Assembly: GCA_023251915.1 (NCBI GenBank)
Contig: JAHEXW010000013.1
Span: 1-51,140 of the forward strand
DNA length: 51,140 nucleotides
DNA from: Actinomycetes bacterium
Lineage (GTDB): Bacteria > Actinomycetota > JAHEXW01
Direction: 5' to 3'
Position numbers and translations under genes: made by a program. The notes below the pieces were generated by a model. The model had not been told where the DNA came from and did not search any database. It saw only the letters and a list, made by a program, of their open reading frames with translations. Positions 44,369-51,140 of the stretch are shown piece after piece. Each line of letters starts with the position of its first letter. Within the stretch, counting starts at the first letter, position 1.

Positions 44369-44638
44369 ATGATGATTATCAGCGAAGCTGAAATCCGCAG
44401 GTGTATTGATACTATTGACTCGTCCGGAGCAGTTCCATGTTCCGGATTTATTGTCGCGTCGCCGTCCGAACGGGCTCGTTTGGACACGTACCGGCTGCGG
44501 CTGGAAGCCATTCCGGCGCGTCCGAACGCTCGCCTGGGCGATGTTAAACGCGCGGTAGCGGCCAACGACTACAGAGTGGGCGGCGCGGCCGTGGCCGAAA
44601 AGCTGCTTGGCCGTGTCATCAGCGACAAGGTACGCTAA
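44369..44638 (+). CDS. FlgM-like anti-sigma-28 factor
   Basis: A small protein (89 residues) whose C-terminal half (RLGDVKRAVAANDYRV followed by AEKLLGRVI) matches the pattern of FlgM, which binds and inhibits the flagellar sigma factor until the hook is complete. Its N-terminal ~45 residues are not recognised. AGGGGG at 44361-44366 supports ATG 44369; the next codon is also ATG. The position between comF and hpf is the neighbourhood of flgM in Bacillus. It suggests a flagellated organism, but no other flagellar gene is in the window. The assignment is probable, not certain. Confidence 0.55.
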   Translation: MMIISEAEIRRCIDTIDSSGAVPCSGFIVASPSERARLDTYRLRLEAIPARPNARLGDVKRAVAANDYRVGGAAVAEKLLGRVISDKVR

Positions 44639-44657
44639 CCCCCTGCTCTCGTAGCAT

Positions 44658-44685
44658 TTGACTATTACCCGGTAGTTGCTAGAAT
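44658..44685 (+). promoter_or_regulatory. Promoter of the raiA RNA
   Basis: TTGACT (44658-44663) and TAGAAT (44680-44685) are separated by 16 bases, and TGC precedes the -10. This is the best full promoter in the window. The expected start near 44692 lies four bases before the closing stem of the RNA. Confidence 0.7.
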
Positions 44686-44691
44686 CTTAAG

Positions 44692-44968
44692 TATAGGTTT
44701 CCGTCCCAGGTCCGTGGTTGCGTGCCGGCCCCATCGGCCGGAACAAGTCCAAGCTAGTCGCAGGCAAAAGGATCCACGTAAGCTATCACGTTCCTTAGGG
44801 TACGCGCTTAGTGAGCACGGTGCGGTTTAGGAGTAAGTCCTGCCTCCGGGAAACGGCCTTCAGGGGCTGCCGGTACGGAGAGAGGGGTAGTAGTGGCGAA
44901 ACATGTGCTGCGAACCCTCCGGCAGGCGAGTGTGGGGTCAAAGACCAGGTCGGCTGGGACGGAAGCCT
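44692..44968 (+). ncRNA. raiA-motif structured RNA upstream of hpf
   Basis: The ~310-base stretch between the flgM-like gene and hpf has no supported gene but strong RNA structure. GGTTTCCGTCCCAG (44696-44709) pairs with CTGGGACGGAAGCC (44954-44967) as a 14-pair closing stem with one G-U pair. Inside are CCGGCC/GGCCGG (44725-44730, 44736-44741), AGGA/TCCT (44829-44832, 44838-44841) and CTGCCGG/CCGGCAG (44867-44873, 44919-44925). A good promoter begins it. The raiA motif is a known non-coding RNA of Bacillota and Actinomycetota located just upstream of raiA (hpf), and size and position fit. Family membership was judged from location and architecture, not from a covariance model. Confidence 0.72.
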
Positions 44969-45002
44969 TATTGTATTTGCCAAAAAACGAAAGGTGCTAG
45001 TG

Positions 45003-45584
45003 ATGCAGGTTATTATCAAAGGCCGGAACATCGAATTGACACCCGCGCTCAAGGATTATACAGAGGAAAAGATAGGTAAGATCGACCGGTATTTTGACCG
45101 GGGCACAAAGATAGAAGTCGAATTGGGCGTCGAGAAGAATCCGAGCATCGCCGACAACCAGACGATCGAAGTAACCGTATTCGCCGACCACAGCTCGGTC
45201 ATACGCGCCAAGCAGAGCAGTCCCGACATGTACGCCTCAATTGACGAGATCGTCGGCAAGCTCAACAAGCGTCTAAAGAAACTCAAGGACAAGAACGACA
45301 GCCGGCACAACAAACATCGCAAAGAAACCATTCGCGGGAACGGCTATTCCGAGGAAGACCTGGCCGCCATGGCCGCGGCGGAGGAGCCGGAGTTCGAGCC
45401 GGACGACATGATGATCGTGAAGCGCAAGCAATTCTCGGTCAAGCCGATGACGCCGGAAGAGGCCGTGTTGGAGATGGACCTCCTCGGCCATAACTTTTTC
45501 TTCTTCACCAACGCGGATACTGACACACCGAACGTCATCTACAGGCGCCGCGACGGTCATGTGGGGTTAATAGAACCGACGTAG
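45003..45584 (+). CDS. hpf: Ribosome hibernation promoting factor, long form
   Basis: It dimerises 70S ribosomes into inactive 100S particles under stress or starvation. The N-terminal domain reads VIIKGRNIELTPALKDYTEEKI with FDRGTKIEVEL and ASIDEIVGKLNKRLKK. A linker of ~35 acidic residues leads to the C-terminal dimerisation domain (KPMTPEEAVLEMDLLGHNFFFF followed by VIYRRRDGHVGLIEP), which defines the long form. ATG 45003 is chosen over upstream starts that would run into the raiA RNA; AAGGTG at 44991-44996 is the ribosome site. The gene is probably transcribed with the RNA. Confidence 0.95.
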   Translation: MQVIIKGRNIELTPALKDYTEEKIGKIDRYFDRGTKIEVELGVEKNPSIADNQTIEVTVFADHSSVIRAKQSSPDMYASIDEIVGKLNKRLKKLKDKNDSRHNKHRKETIRGNGYSEEDLAAMAAAEEPEFEPDDMMIVKRKQFSVKPMTPEEAVLEMDLLGHNFFFFTNADTDTPNVIYRRRDGHVGLIEPT

Positions 45585-45595
45585 CTTAGTCTAAT

Positions 45596-45621
45596 GCTTT
45601 AGTGCTTTACCGCACTAAAGC
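45596..45621 (+). terminator. Strong hairpin after hpf, likely terminator
   Basis: GCTTTAGTGC (45596-45605) pairs perfectly with GCACTAAAGC (45612-45621) over a six-base loop, 12 bases after the hpf stop codon. The following bases are AAAGG instead of a T-run, so termination may need another factor or the hairpin may protect the 3' end. Confidence 0.5.
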
Positions 45622-45694
45622 AAAGGCTACCCACCTCGTATTTCTGAGACTTCAAGGCGGCGTTGCTCACGCACATATTCTCACCCAACGACAT

Positions 45695-45703
45695 TGCTAT
45701 AAT
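45695..45703 (+). promoter_or_regulatory. Extended -10 promoter, leaderless, before the permease gene
   Basis: TGC-TATAAT ends six bases before ATG 45710 and no ribosome site is present. The predicted transcript starts on the start codon. Confidence 0.65.
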
Positions 45704-45709
45704 TGCGGC

Positions 45710-46834
45710 ATGACACCTATCTTGCATGCTCTCTCAATTGCTTTTGCCATGGGCTGGGAAATACTGTGGGCATTGATCCTCGGATTCTTTCTTTCGGCCG
45801 TCGTTCAGGCCGTGGTGCGCAAATCTACGATTGCCAAGGTGCTGCCTGACGATTCAGCTAACACGCTGGCTATCGCTACGGCTCTGGGCGCCGCGTCATC
45901 CTCCTGCTCATACGCGGCCGTAGCGCTGGCCCGTTCCCTCTATCGCAAAGGCGCCAACTTCACCGCGGCCGTCGCGTTCGAGATTGCCTCCACCAACTTG
46001 GTGATTGAGCTGGGAATAATTATGGCTCTTTTGCTCGGTTGGCAATTCACGCTGGCAGAGTTCGTCGGCGGTCCCATTATGATCATCGCGCTCGCTGTGC
46101 TATTCCGACTCACCCTCCGCCAAGAAATGCTTAAGAGTGCGTTTGAGCAGGCAAATAAAGGCCTAAAGGGATCGATGGAAGGTCACGCGGCGATGGATAT
46201 GAGCGTCCAAGGGACCGAACCCTTTTGGCGCAGGCTGCTTTCTAAAGACGGCTTTACGTCGGTAAGCGAATATTTCGTCATGGATTGGACGGCTGTATTG
46301 CGGGACATCGTCGGCGGCCTCTTAATCGCCGGAGCGATTGCGGCCTGGGTGCCGCCAACGTGGTTCGCCAGCCTTTTTCTAACTTCCGACCCGTTGCTTA
46401 GCAAGTTATGGGGTCCGCTGATCGGGCCGTTCATCTCAGTCATTAGCTTCGTTTGCTCGATCGGCAACGTGCCCCTGGCCGCCGTGTTGTGGAACAGCGG
46501 GATAAGTTTTGGCGGCGTGATTAGCTTTATCTTTGCCGACCTAATCATCATCCCGATCTTGCTTATCTATCGCAAATACTATGGCACAAAAATGGCGCTC
46601 TATAAGTTCTTCACCTTCTACATCGCCATGGCGTTGGCCGGCTACGCGGTGGAGATACTGTTCGGCCTGTTTCACTTGATTCCGACCGCGCGCCACGCGC
46701 TTGTCCTGGAGGCTGCCGTGACGTGGAACTACACGTCTGTCCTAAACATCGTGTTCCTGGTTGTCGCTGCGGCTTTGTTGTACCGATTCGTCCGGACGGG
46801 CGGGATAAAGATGCTGAAGATGATGAATAAATAG
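45710..46834 (+). CDS. ArsP/DUF318-family permease
   Basis: An integral membrane protein (374 residues, about eight to ten helices) of the PF03773 group, which includes the organoarsenical efflux permease ArsP and many proteins of unknown substrate. The conserved first repeat reads ASSSCSYAAVALARSLYRKGA followed by AFEIASTNLVIELG, and the second contains CSIGNVPLAAVLW and FGGVISFIFADLIIIP. ATG 45710 is placed by the promoter just upstream; an earlier in-frame start would lie in the hpf terminator. No ars genes are adjacent. The transported compound is unknown. Confidence 0.85.
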   Translation: MTPILHALSIAFAMGWEILWALILGFFLSAVVQAVVRKSTIAKVLPDDSANTLAIATALGAASSSCSYAAVALARSLYRKGANFTAAVAFEIASTNLVIELGIIMALLLGWQFTLAEFVGGPIMIIALAVLFRLTLRQEMLKSAFEQANKGLKGSMEGHAAMDMSVQGTEPFWRRLLSKDGFTSVSEYFVMDWTAVLRDIVGGLLIAGAIAAWVPPTWFASLFLTSDPLLSKLWGPLIGPFISVISFVCSIGNVPLAAVLWNSGISFGGVISFIFADLIIIPILLIYRKYYGTKMALYKFFTFYIAMALAGYAVEILFGLFHLIPTARHALVLEAAVTWNYTSVLNIVFLVVAAALLYRFVRTGGIKMLKMMNK

Positions 46835-46835
46835 G

Positions 46836-48677
46836 CTAGTCGCGGAAGTGCAGCGGGACGTTGACGATGACCACGTTCGGCTCAGCGAACAGCAAGGCCT
46901 GCAGGATGGTTGCCGTTCCGGCGTGCAGCGCCAGGTCGATTGCGTCATCGGGCGAGAATTCCGATAGCACGACCGTCACGGTATCTTGCGGCTGACGTTT
47001 AAACTTCCGCACATAATCAACAACGACCGAGATTATCTCGCGGTAAGGCGAGTCGACCACCTCCAGGTCAATGCCGAAGTTAGCGGCCCTAAAAGCTTGC
47101 ACGAAATCGTCGGCGCAACTGCCCGAGTCGATATGTACGACCCGAGTCGTGTCCGCTTTAATGAGCTTGGCGTACCGGATGGCCCCGAGCAGCCTCTTGT
47201 CCAGGCACTTTGCCATTATGAGAACGTGGTTGTGCGGCTCTATCCTCTTCTTGGCGACCGCCTTGATATCGTCCAGCGTCGGAATCGCGGACGCTGCGGC
47301 CTGCTGGTAATGGTTCCTTATCCCCATAAACAAGAAGATCAGCGCGGGAACGATTACCGCTACGGCCCAAGCGCCATGGACGAACTTCGTGACCAGGATG
47401 AGCGCGAACACGCAGAAGCAAACCACAGCCCCGACGGCGTTAACCGCTAGCGACGGAACCCAACGCGGCCCGCGTAGGCGCCACCAATGAACGACCATTC
47501 CCGTCTGCGACAGAGTGAAGGCGCAGAAGACACCGACGGCGTACAAGGGAATCAATCCGGACACTTCAGCGTGGAAGACCGCGATCAGGACTGATGCGAA
47601 TATCGCCAGGAAGATGATGCCGTTGCTGAACACCAGCCGATGACCCTTGTCCGTGAATTGATGGGGCATGAAATCGTCGTTGGCCATGAACGAGGCCAGG
47701 CGAGGGAAGTCGGCGTAAGCGGTGTTCGCAGCCAAAACGAGGATCAGCATCGTCGCGAACTGAAGCAGATAGTAGGGTACCGAAACACCATACAGGGATC
47801 GGGCGACTTGTGAGATTACCGTCTCAGTTTCGGAAGCGTAGGCGCCGGCCGTTACCGCCAGCCAGGATATGCCGATAAAGAGCGCGACGAGGATGCCGGC
47901 CATTACCGTCAAGGTCTTGCGGGCGTTGCGAGCCGTCGGATCCTTAAACACCGCGGCCCCGTTGGCGATTGCTTCCACTCCGGTCATGGCTGTACAGCCG
48001 CTGCTGAACGCTTTGGCCACCAGAAACAGAGTTAGGGCCGACGTAATCGCCTGCGTCTCTGCCGGGGCGGGTACGCGCACCACGCCGCCCGTAAGGTGTT
48101 TGAAGATGCCAAACATTATGGTCGCCCCCAATAAAGCGACAAACGCGTACGTCGGGCCGGCGAATAAAGCGCCCGATTCTTTCACCCCTCGCAGGTTAGC
48201 TAGGGTGAGCAGGACAACGAAAGCGATTGCGATTTCGACGCGGAACGGATAGAAGTTTGGAAAGGCCGACGTGACGGCCGCAACTCCGGCAGAAACGGAC
48301 ACGGCGACGGTGAGCACATAGTCGACAAGCAATGACGCTCCGGCGGTCAGCCCCGGCACATCGCCCAGGTTCTCCTTCGCCACGCTATAGGACCCGCCGC
48401 CATGCGGGTAGGCCTTGATCGTCTGGCGATAGGATGTGACGACGATTATCAGGAGAGACGCAATCGCGATGGCAACGGGCACAGCAAGCTTTAGAGCCAT
48501 GGCGCCGGCCGCTACGAGAACCAATAAGATTTCCTGGGTCGCGTAAGCCACGGACGATAGGGCGTCGGACGAAAAGACGGCCAACGCGACTGTGTTGCTT
48601 AATCGCTGGTGGCTGAAGGTGGCATTATGAAGCGGTTCTCCCAGCAGGAGTCGCTTTAGGTTTCGGACCGCCGCCAC
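46836..48677 (-). CDS. KimA-like APC-superfamily potassium importer
   Basis: A 613-residue transporter very similar in pattern to KimA of Bacillus, a proton-coupled potassium importer. Shared segments are LSSDALSSVAYATQEILL, YPHGGGSYSVAKENLG, LLVDYVLTVAVSVSAG, KAFSSGCTAMTGVEAI and ETVISQVARSLYG. About twelve helices are followed by a cytoplasmic C-terminal domain of ~140 residues with a universal-stress-like fold, which in KimA senses cyclic di-AMP. The GTG start lies nine bases after the stop of the nuclease gene, so the two form an operon on the reverse strand. It ends one base from the convergent permease gene. Other APC amino-acid permeases are a less likely alternative. Confidence 0.8.
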   Translation of the reverse strand: MAAVRNLKRLLLGEPLHNATFSHQRLSNTVALAVFSSDALSSVAYATQEILLVLVAAGAMALKLAVPVAIAIASLLIIVVTSYRQTIKAYPHGGGSYSVAKENLGDVPGLTAGASLLVDYVLTVAVSVSAGVAAVTSAFPNFYPFRVEIAIAFVVLLTLANLRGVKESGALFAGPTYAFVALLGATIMFGIFKHLTGGVVRVPAPAETQAITSALTLFLVAKAFSSGCTAMTGVEAIANGAAVFKDPTARNARKTLTVMAGILVALFIGISWLAVTAGAYASETETVISQVARSLYGVSVPYYLLQFATMLILVLAANTAYADFPRLASFMANDDFMPHQFTDKGHRLVFSNGIIFLAIFASVLIAVFHAEVSGLIPLYAVGVFCAFTLSQTGMVVHWWRLRGPRWVPSLAVNAVGAVVCFCVFALILVTKFVHGAWAVAVIVPALIFLFMGIRNHYQQAAASAIPTLDDIKAVAKKRIEPHNHVLIMAKCLDKRLLGAIRYAKLIKADTTRVVHIDSGSCADDFVQAFRAANFGIDLEVVDSPYREIISVVVDYVRKFKRQPQDTVTVVLSEFSPDDAIDLALHAGTATILQALLFAEPNVVIVNVPLHFRD

Positions 48678-48686
48678 GCTGTGCCC

Positions 48687-49547
48687 TTAAGCCGATCGTG
48701 CCGGGCAGAGGTCTTGGAAGTCGCACCAGTTACAGAGTTTGTTTGGTGTCGGGCAGAAGGCTTCGCTATCGGATTCAATCGCCGCAGTGGCCGCTTTGAT
48801 CTTGTCGATCGTCGTCCGTACCTCTTGCTTGACTGCCGCGACGTCGAGGCCGCGTTCCGGAAACATCTTCCGGTTCACTTCGGGCACGACGAAAAACAGG
48901 CCGGCCCGACCGACAGGGTAGAAGTCCAGCGCCCGGTTGTCCCAGTCTTTGCCTTCCTCCGCCGCCCATTTATAGATGGCTAACTGAACCAGCTGTTCGT
49001 CGTAGAGGCGGTTCGGCGCTTTCTTATTCGTCTTATAGTCGATGATTTCGTAGGAGACGTTTCCGGCGGTATCAACCACGCGGTCTATCCGGTCGATGAT
49101 GCCGTTAACAACGTCGCCATCGAAGTCGATCTTGAATTTCTTCTCGACGGCATGAGCTCTATCCGGTTCGTTGGTGCGGCCGGCCGTCGCATCCTGTCCG
49201 ACATGTTTGAGAAAGTATTCGGTCAAAACCTGCTCACCGCGTTCCTTGGTACAGCCGGCCTGGGCCAGCGCGTCCGCGTCGAATTCAGCCGGCGGCAGCC
49301 AGTTTTGCTCCAGGTGATCTAACAGATCGGCGAGGGTGCGGGGAGCGTCGTCAGCCCCGTCAGGACGGTGCAGCCATTCCAAACAAGCATGAATCGTGCT
49401 TCCGAAGAACAGAGCTGGTGCCGGCTTGGTCGGCAGTTTATCGACGTACTGGAATCTATACTTCAGCGGGCATTGCTTGAATGTTGAGAGCTTGGAATAT
49501 GAGATCCAGAACTGTTTCGGTTTGGGCGACGTTGTCTTGTTTTCCAC
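48687..49547 (-). CDS. PD-(D/E)XK nuclease with iron-sulfur cysteines (RecB/AddB-like)
   Basis: A 286-residue single-domain nuclease of the PF12705 type. It begins SYSKLSTFKQCPLKYRFQYV, has GSTIHACLEWLH with the motif His, and the catalytic EIIDYKTNKK (Asp, Lys). C-terminal cysteines CPTPNKLCNWCDFQDLCP with the Cys near residue 22 form the 4Fe-4S site seen in AddB and Cas4. Stand-alone copies occur widely in Actinomycetota and probably act in DNA repair. GTG 49547 lies six bases after a TGT-TACAAT promoter, predicting a leaderless mRNA. No cas genes or repeats are nearby, so Cas4 is unlikely. Confidence 0.87.
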   Translation of the reverse strand: MENKTTSPKPKQFWISYSKLSTFKQCPLKYRFQYVDKLPTKPAPALFFGSTIHACLEWLHRPDGADDAPRTLADLLDHLEQNWLPPAEFDADALAQAGCTKERGEQVLTEYFLKHVGQDATAGRTNEPDRAHAVEKKFKIDFDGDVVNGIIDRIDRVVDTAGNVSYEIIDYKTNKKAPNRLYDEQLVQLAIYKWAAEEGKDWDNRALDFYPVGRAGLFFVVPEVNRKMFPERGLDVAAVKQEVRTTIDKIKAATAAIESDSEAFCPTPNKLCNWCDFQDLCPARSA

Positions 49548-49553
49548 TCATTA

Positions 49554-49562
49554 ATTGTAACA
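49554..49562 (-). promoter_or_regulatory. Extended -10 promoter, leaderless, of the nuclease-KimA unit
   Basis: On the reverse strand TGT-TACAAT ends six bases before GTG 49547. It stands back to back with the dnaE promoter, with the two -10 elements about 20 bases apart, so the two units may influence each other. Confidence 0.55.
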
Positions 49563-49578
49563 GCCGCGGCGCCCGAAA

Positions 49579-49587
49579 TGGTATCCT
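49579..49587 (+). promoter_or_regulatory. Extended -10 promoter, leaderless, of dnaE
   Basis: TGG-TATCCT ends seven bases before ATG 49595 without a ribosome site between. It uses the same TATCCT hexamer as the rmlA promoter. Confidence 0.5.
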
Positions 49588-49594
49588 AAAATCT

Positions 49595-51140
49595 ATGAAG
49601 CAATTCGTTCACCTCCACGTTCACACAGAATATTCTCTCCTTGACGGGGCTTCACGCATCGATGACCTGGCGAAAACGGCGAAAGAAATGGGTATGCCGG
49701 CCGTGGCCATGACCGATCACGGCGTTATGTTCGGCGCCATCGAGTTTTACAAAGCCTGTAAGGCGGTCGGTATCAAACCCATTATCGGCTGCGAGATCTA
49801 CGTCGCGCCCGACCGGTTCGATAAATCACCGTCCGGAAAGTCGCAAATGAACCATCTGGTCCTGCTGGCAAAAAACAACGAAGGCTACCGTAACCTGATG
49901 CACATCGTCAGCGCCGCGTGGCTGGAGGGATATTACTACAAGCCGCGGGCAGACAAAGAACTTTTACGCCGCTACCGGGGCGGTTTGATTGCGCTGGGCG
50001 GGTGTCTCAAAGGCGAGACCAGCCAAGCCCTTATGAACGGACAAACCGCGCGGGCCAAGGAAGCGGCCGAGGAGTATCGTGATATCTTCGACAACGGGGA
50101 TTTCTATCTCGAACTGCAGGATCACCGTATCCCGGAACAAAAGGCGGTCAACACCGGCCTGATCAAACTCGCCCGAGAGTCGAACATCCCGCTCGTGGTA
50201 ACAAACGACGTTCACTACGTCAGAAAGGCGGACGCCGGCGCCCAAGACGCGTTGATGTGCGTCCAGATGGCCACATCGTTAGACGACCCGAACCGTCTCA
50301 AGCTATCGACGCAGGAGTTCTATCTCAAAAGCGCGGCGGAGATGGCCAAGCTATTCCCCGAAGCGCCCGAGGCGCTGGAAAACACGCTCAAGATCGCCGA
50401 CTCTTGCCATGTCGTGATCGATTTAGAACAGACCCTGCTGCCGCATTTCGAAGTCCCGGACGGTTTCGACGCCAACACCTATCTAGAGCATCTATGCCGC
50501 GCGGGGTTGTCCAAACGGTACGCACCGATTACGCCGGAGCTGGAGGCGCGTCTGAAGATGGAGTTGGGCGTCATCATGGATCGCGGTCTGTCCAGCTATT
50601 TTCTGATTGTCCAAGACTTTGTACGGTTCGCGCGAGAGCACGACATCCGGGTCGGTCCGGGCCGCGGGTCGGCCGCCGGCAGCATCGTTTCCTATGTCTT
50701 GGGAATCACCAGCATAGACCCCATGCGTTACGGCTTGTTCTTTGAGCGGTTCCTTAATCCCGAGCGTAAGAGTCTGCCGGATATTGATCTCGATTTTGAA
50801 GACAGCCGGCGGGACGAGGTCATCGCCTATGTAGTCGAGAAGTATGGCAAGGAGCACGTCGGACAGATCGCCGCGTTCTCCAACATGAAGGCCAAGGCGG
50901 CCGTCAAGGACACGGGGCGGGTTCTAAACCTGCCTTTCGCCCAGGCGGACCGGCTGAGCAAGATGGTGCCGGACGTGATTGGCATAACGCTCGAGGAAGC
51001 CTGGAAGATGTCAGCCGAGCTGAGGGAGATGTGCGAGCGGGACGAGGCGTCGATGGCCGTTTTCGAAACCGCCAAGTCCATCGCAGGGCTGAAGCGTCAT
51101 AGTTCGTCTCACGCCGCCGGTGTGGTCATCTCCCCGGAAC
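49595..51140 (+). CDS. dnaE: DNA polymerase III alpha subunit, 5' part
   Basis: The main replicative polymerase subunit; only the first ~515 codons are inside the window and the frame stays open to its end. The N-terminal PHP domain is clear (VHLHVHTEYSLLDG, MTDHGVMFGAIEFYKACK, PIIGCEIYVAP, NDVHYV), with its metal-binding histidines kept, as expected for enzymes that may proofread by PHP. The palm follows with GPGRGSAAGSIVSYVLGIT and the catalytic LPDIDLDFEDSRRDEVI, then the AFSNMKAKAAVKDTGR finger region. It is the DnaE rather than the PolC type. ATG 49595 is supported by the promoter just upstream. Confidence 0.96.
   Translation, partial: MKQFVHLHVHTEYSLLDGASRIDDLAKTAKEMGMPAVAMTDHGVMFGAIEFYKACKAVGIKPIIGCEIYVAPDRFDKSPSGKSQMNHLVLLAKNNEGYRNLMHIVSAAWLEGYYYKPRADKELLRRYRGGLIALGGCLKGETSQALMNGQTARAKEAAEEYRDIFDNGDFYLELQDHRIPEQKAVNTGLIKLARESNIPLVVTNDVHYVRKADAGAQDALMCVQMATSLDDPNRLKLSTQEFYLKSAAEMAKLFPEAPEALENTLKIADSCHVVIDLEQTLLPHFEVPDGFDANTYLEHLCRAGLSKRYAPITPELEARLKMELGVIMDRGLSSYFLIVQDFVRFAREHDIRVGPGRGSAAGSIVSYVLGITSIDPMRYGLFFERFLNPERKSLPDIDLDFEDSRRDEVIAYVVEKYGKEHVGQIAAFSNMKAKAAVKDTGRVLNLPFAQADRLSKMVPDVIGITLEEAWKMSAELREMCERDEASMAVFETAKSIAGLKRHSSSHAAGVVISPE

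Noticed and set aside
44811-45002. N-terminal extension of hpf starting at GTG 44811
   Set aside because: It runs through the structured raiA RNA, is cysteine- and arginine-rich and unlike any HPF; ATG 45003 has a ribosome site.
48687-49547. Cas4 or part of a CRISPR system
   Set aside because: The nuclease has the right fold and cysteines, but no cas gene and no spaced direct repeats occur anywhere in the window.

Overview
The window reads as chromosomal DNA of a flagellated, monoderm-type bacterium, most likely a deep-branching member of the Actinomycetota. The support is indirect. Coding is dense and fairly GC-rich, with many GTG and TTG starts and ATGA/GTGA stop-start overlaps. A raiA-type structured RNA lies in front of the hibernation factor gene, a family known mainly from Bacillota and Actinomycetota. 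Several transcripts appear to be leaderless, there is a secreted L,D-transpeptidase and a KimA-like potassium importer, and no lipid A or outer-membrane genes are visible. No rRNA or tRNA gene is present, so the lineage cannot be fixed from this sequence.

About 40 kb (positions 1-38800) is a very large cell-surface glycan locus. It opens with two secreted proteins built from the same FG-GAP-like repeat; the second ends in an L,D-transpeptidase. Positions 4093-16952 hold a dTDP-L-rhamnose set (rmlA, rmlC, rmlB, rmlD), a large methyltransferase, the Wzm/Wzt ABC exporter, three cytoplasmic glycosyltransferases and a membrane GT-C enzyme. A small element with terminal inverted repeats and a four-helix-bundle (S23-like) gene sits between rmlA and rmlC. 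Positions 17093-24550 form a CDP-sugar operon with its own promoter: rfbG, rfbH (with the [2Fe-2S] cysteines of the 3-dehydratase E1), a glycosyltransferase, an acetyltransferase-aminotransferase fusion, a thiamine-diphosphate enzyme resembling YerE of yersiniose synthesis, and rfbF. Together these suggest a branched and/or aminated 3,6-dideoxyhexose. Positions 24567-31777 carry a UDP-2,3-diamino-sugar trio (aminotransferase, dehydrogenase, acetyltransferase), interrupted by a lipoprotein, a large GT-C-like membrane protein and a polyprenol-phosphate glycosyltransferase, and ending in a GDP-fucose-synthase-like reductase. Positions 31853-37772 supply GDP-mannose and GDP-6-deoxyhexose (nucleotidyltransferase, Gmd, phosphomannomutase, phosphoglucose/phosphomannose isomerase) and include a Wzx-type flippase. 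A deacetylase lipoprotein closes the locus. Sugars activated with dTDP, CDP, UDP and GDP are thus made side by side, with both an ABC exporter and a flippase to export glycans.

From 38834 onward the genes are mostly housekeeping: S-adenosylhomocysteine hydrolase, galU (reverse strand), a class II aldolase with mtnA (a possible methylthioadenosine/5'-deoxyadenosine salvage shunt), an AEC transporter, comF, a flgM-like gene, the raiA RNA with hpf, an ArsP-type permease, a KimA-like transporter and a PD-(D/E)XK nuclease (both reverse strand), and the 5' part of dnaE running off the end.

A recurring regulatory theme is an extended -10 promoter (TGn-TAnnnT) whose 3' end lies only 6-8 bases before the start codon, which predicts leaderless mRNAs for at least five genes and, with a perfect TATAAT, for a sixth.
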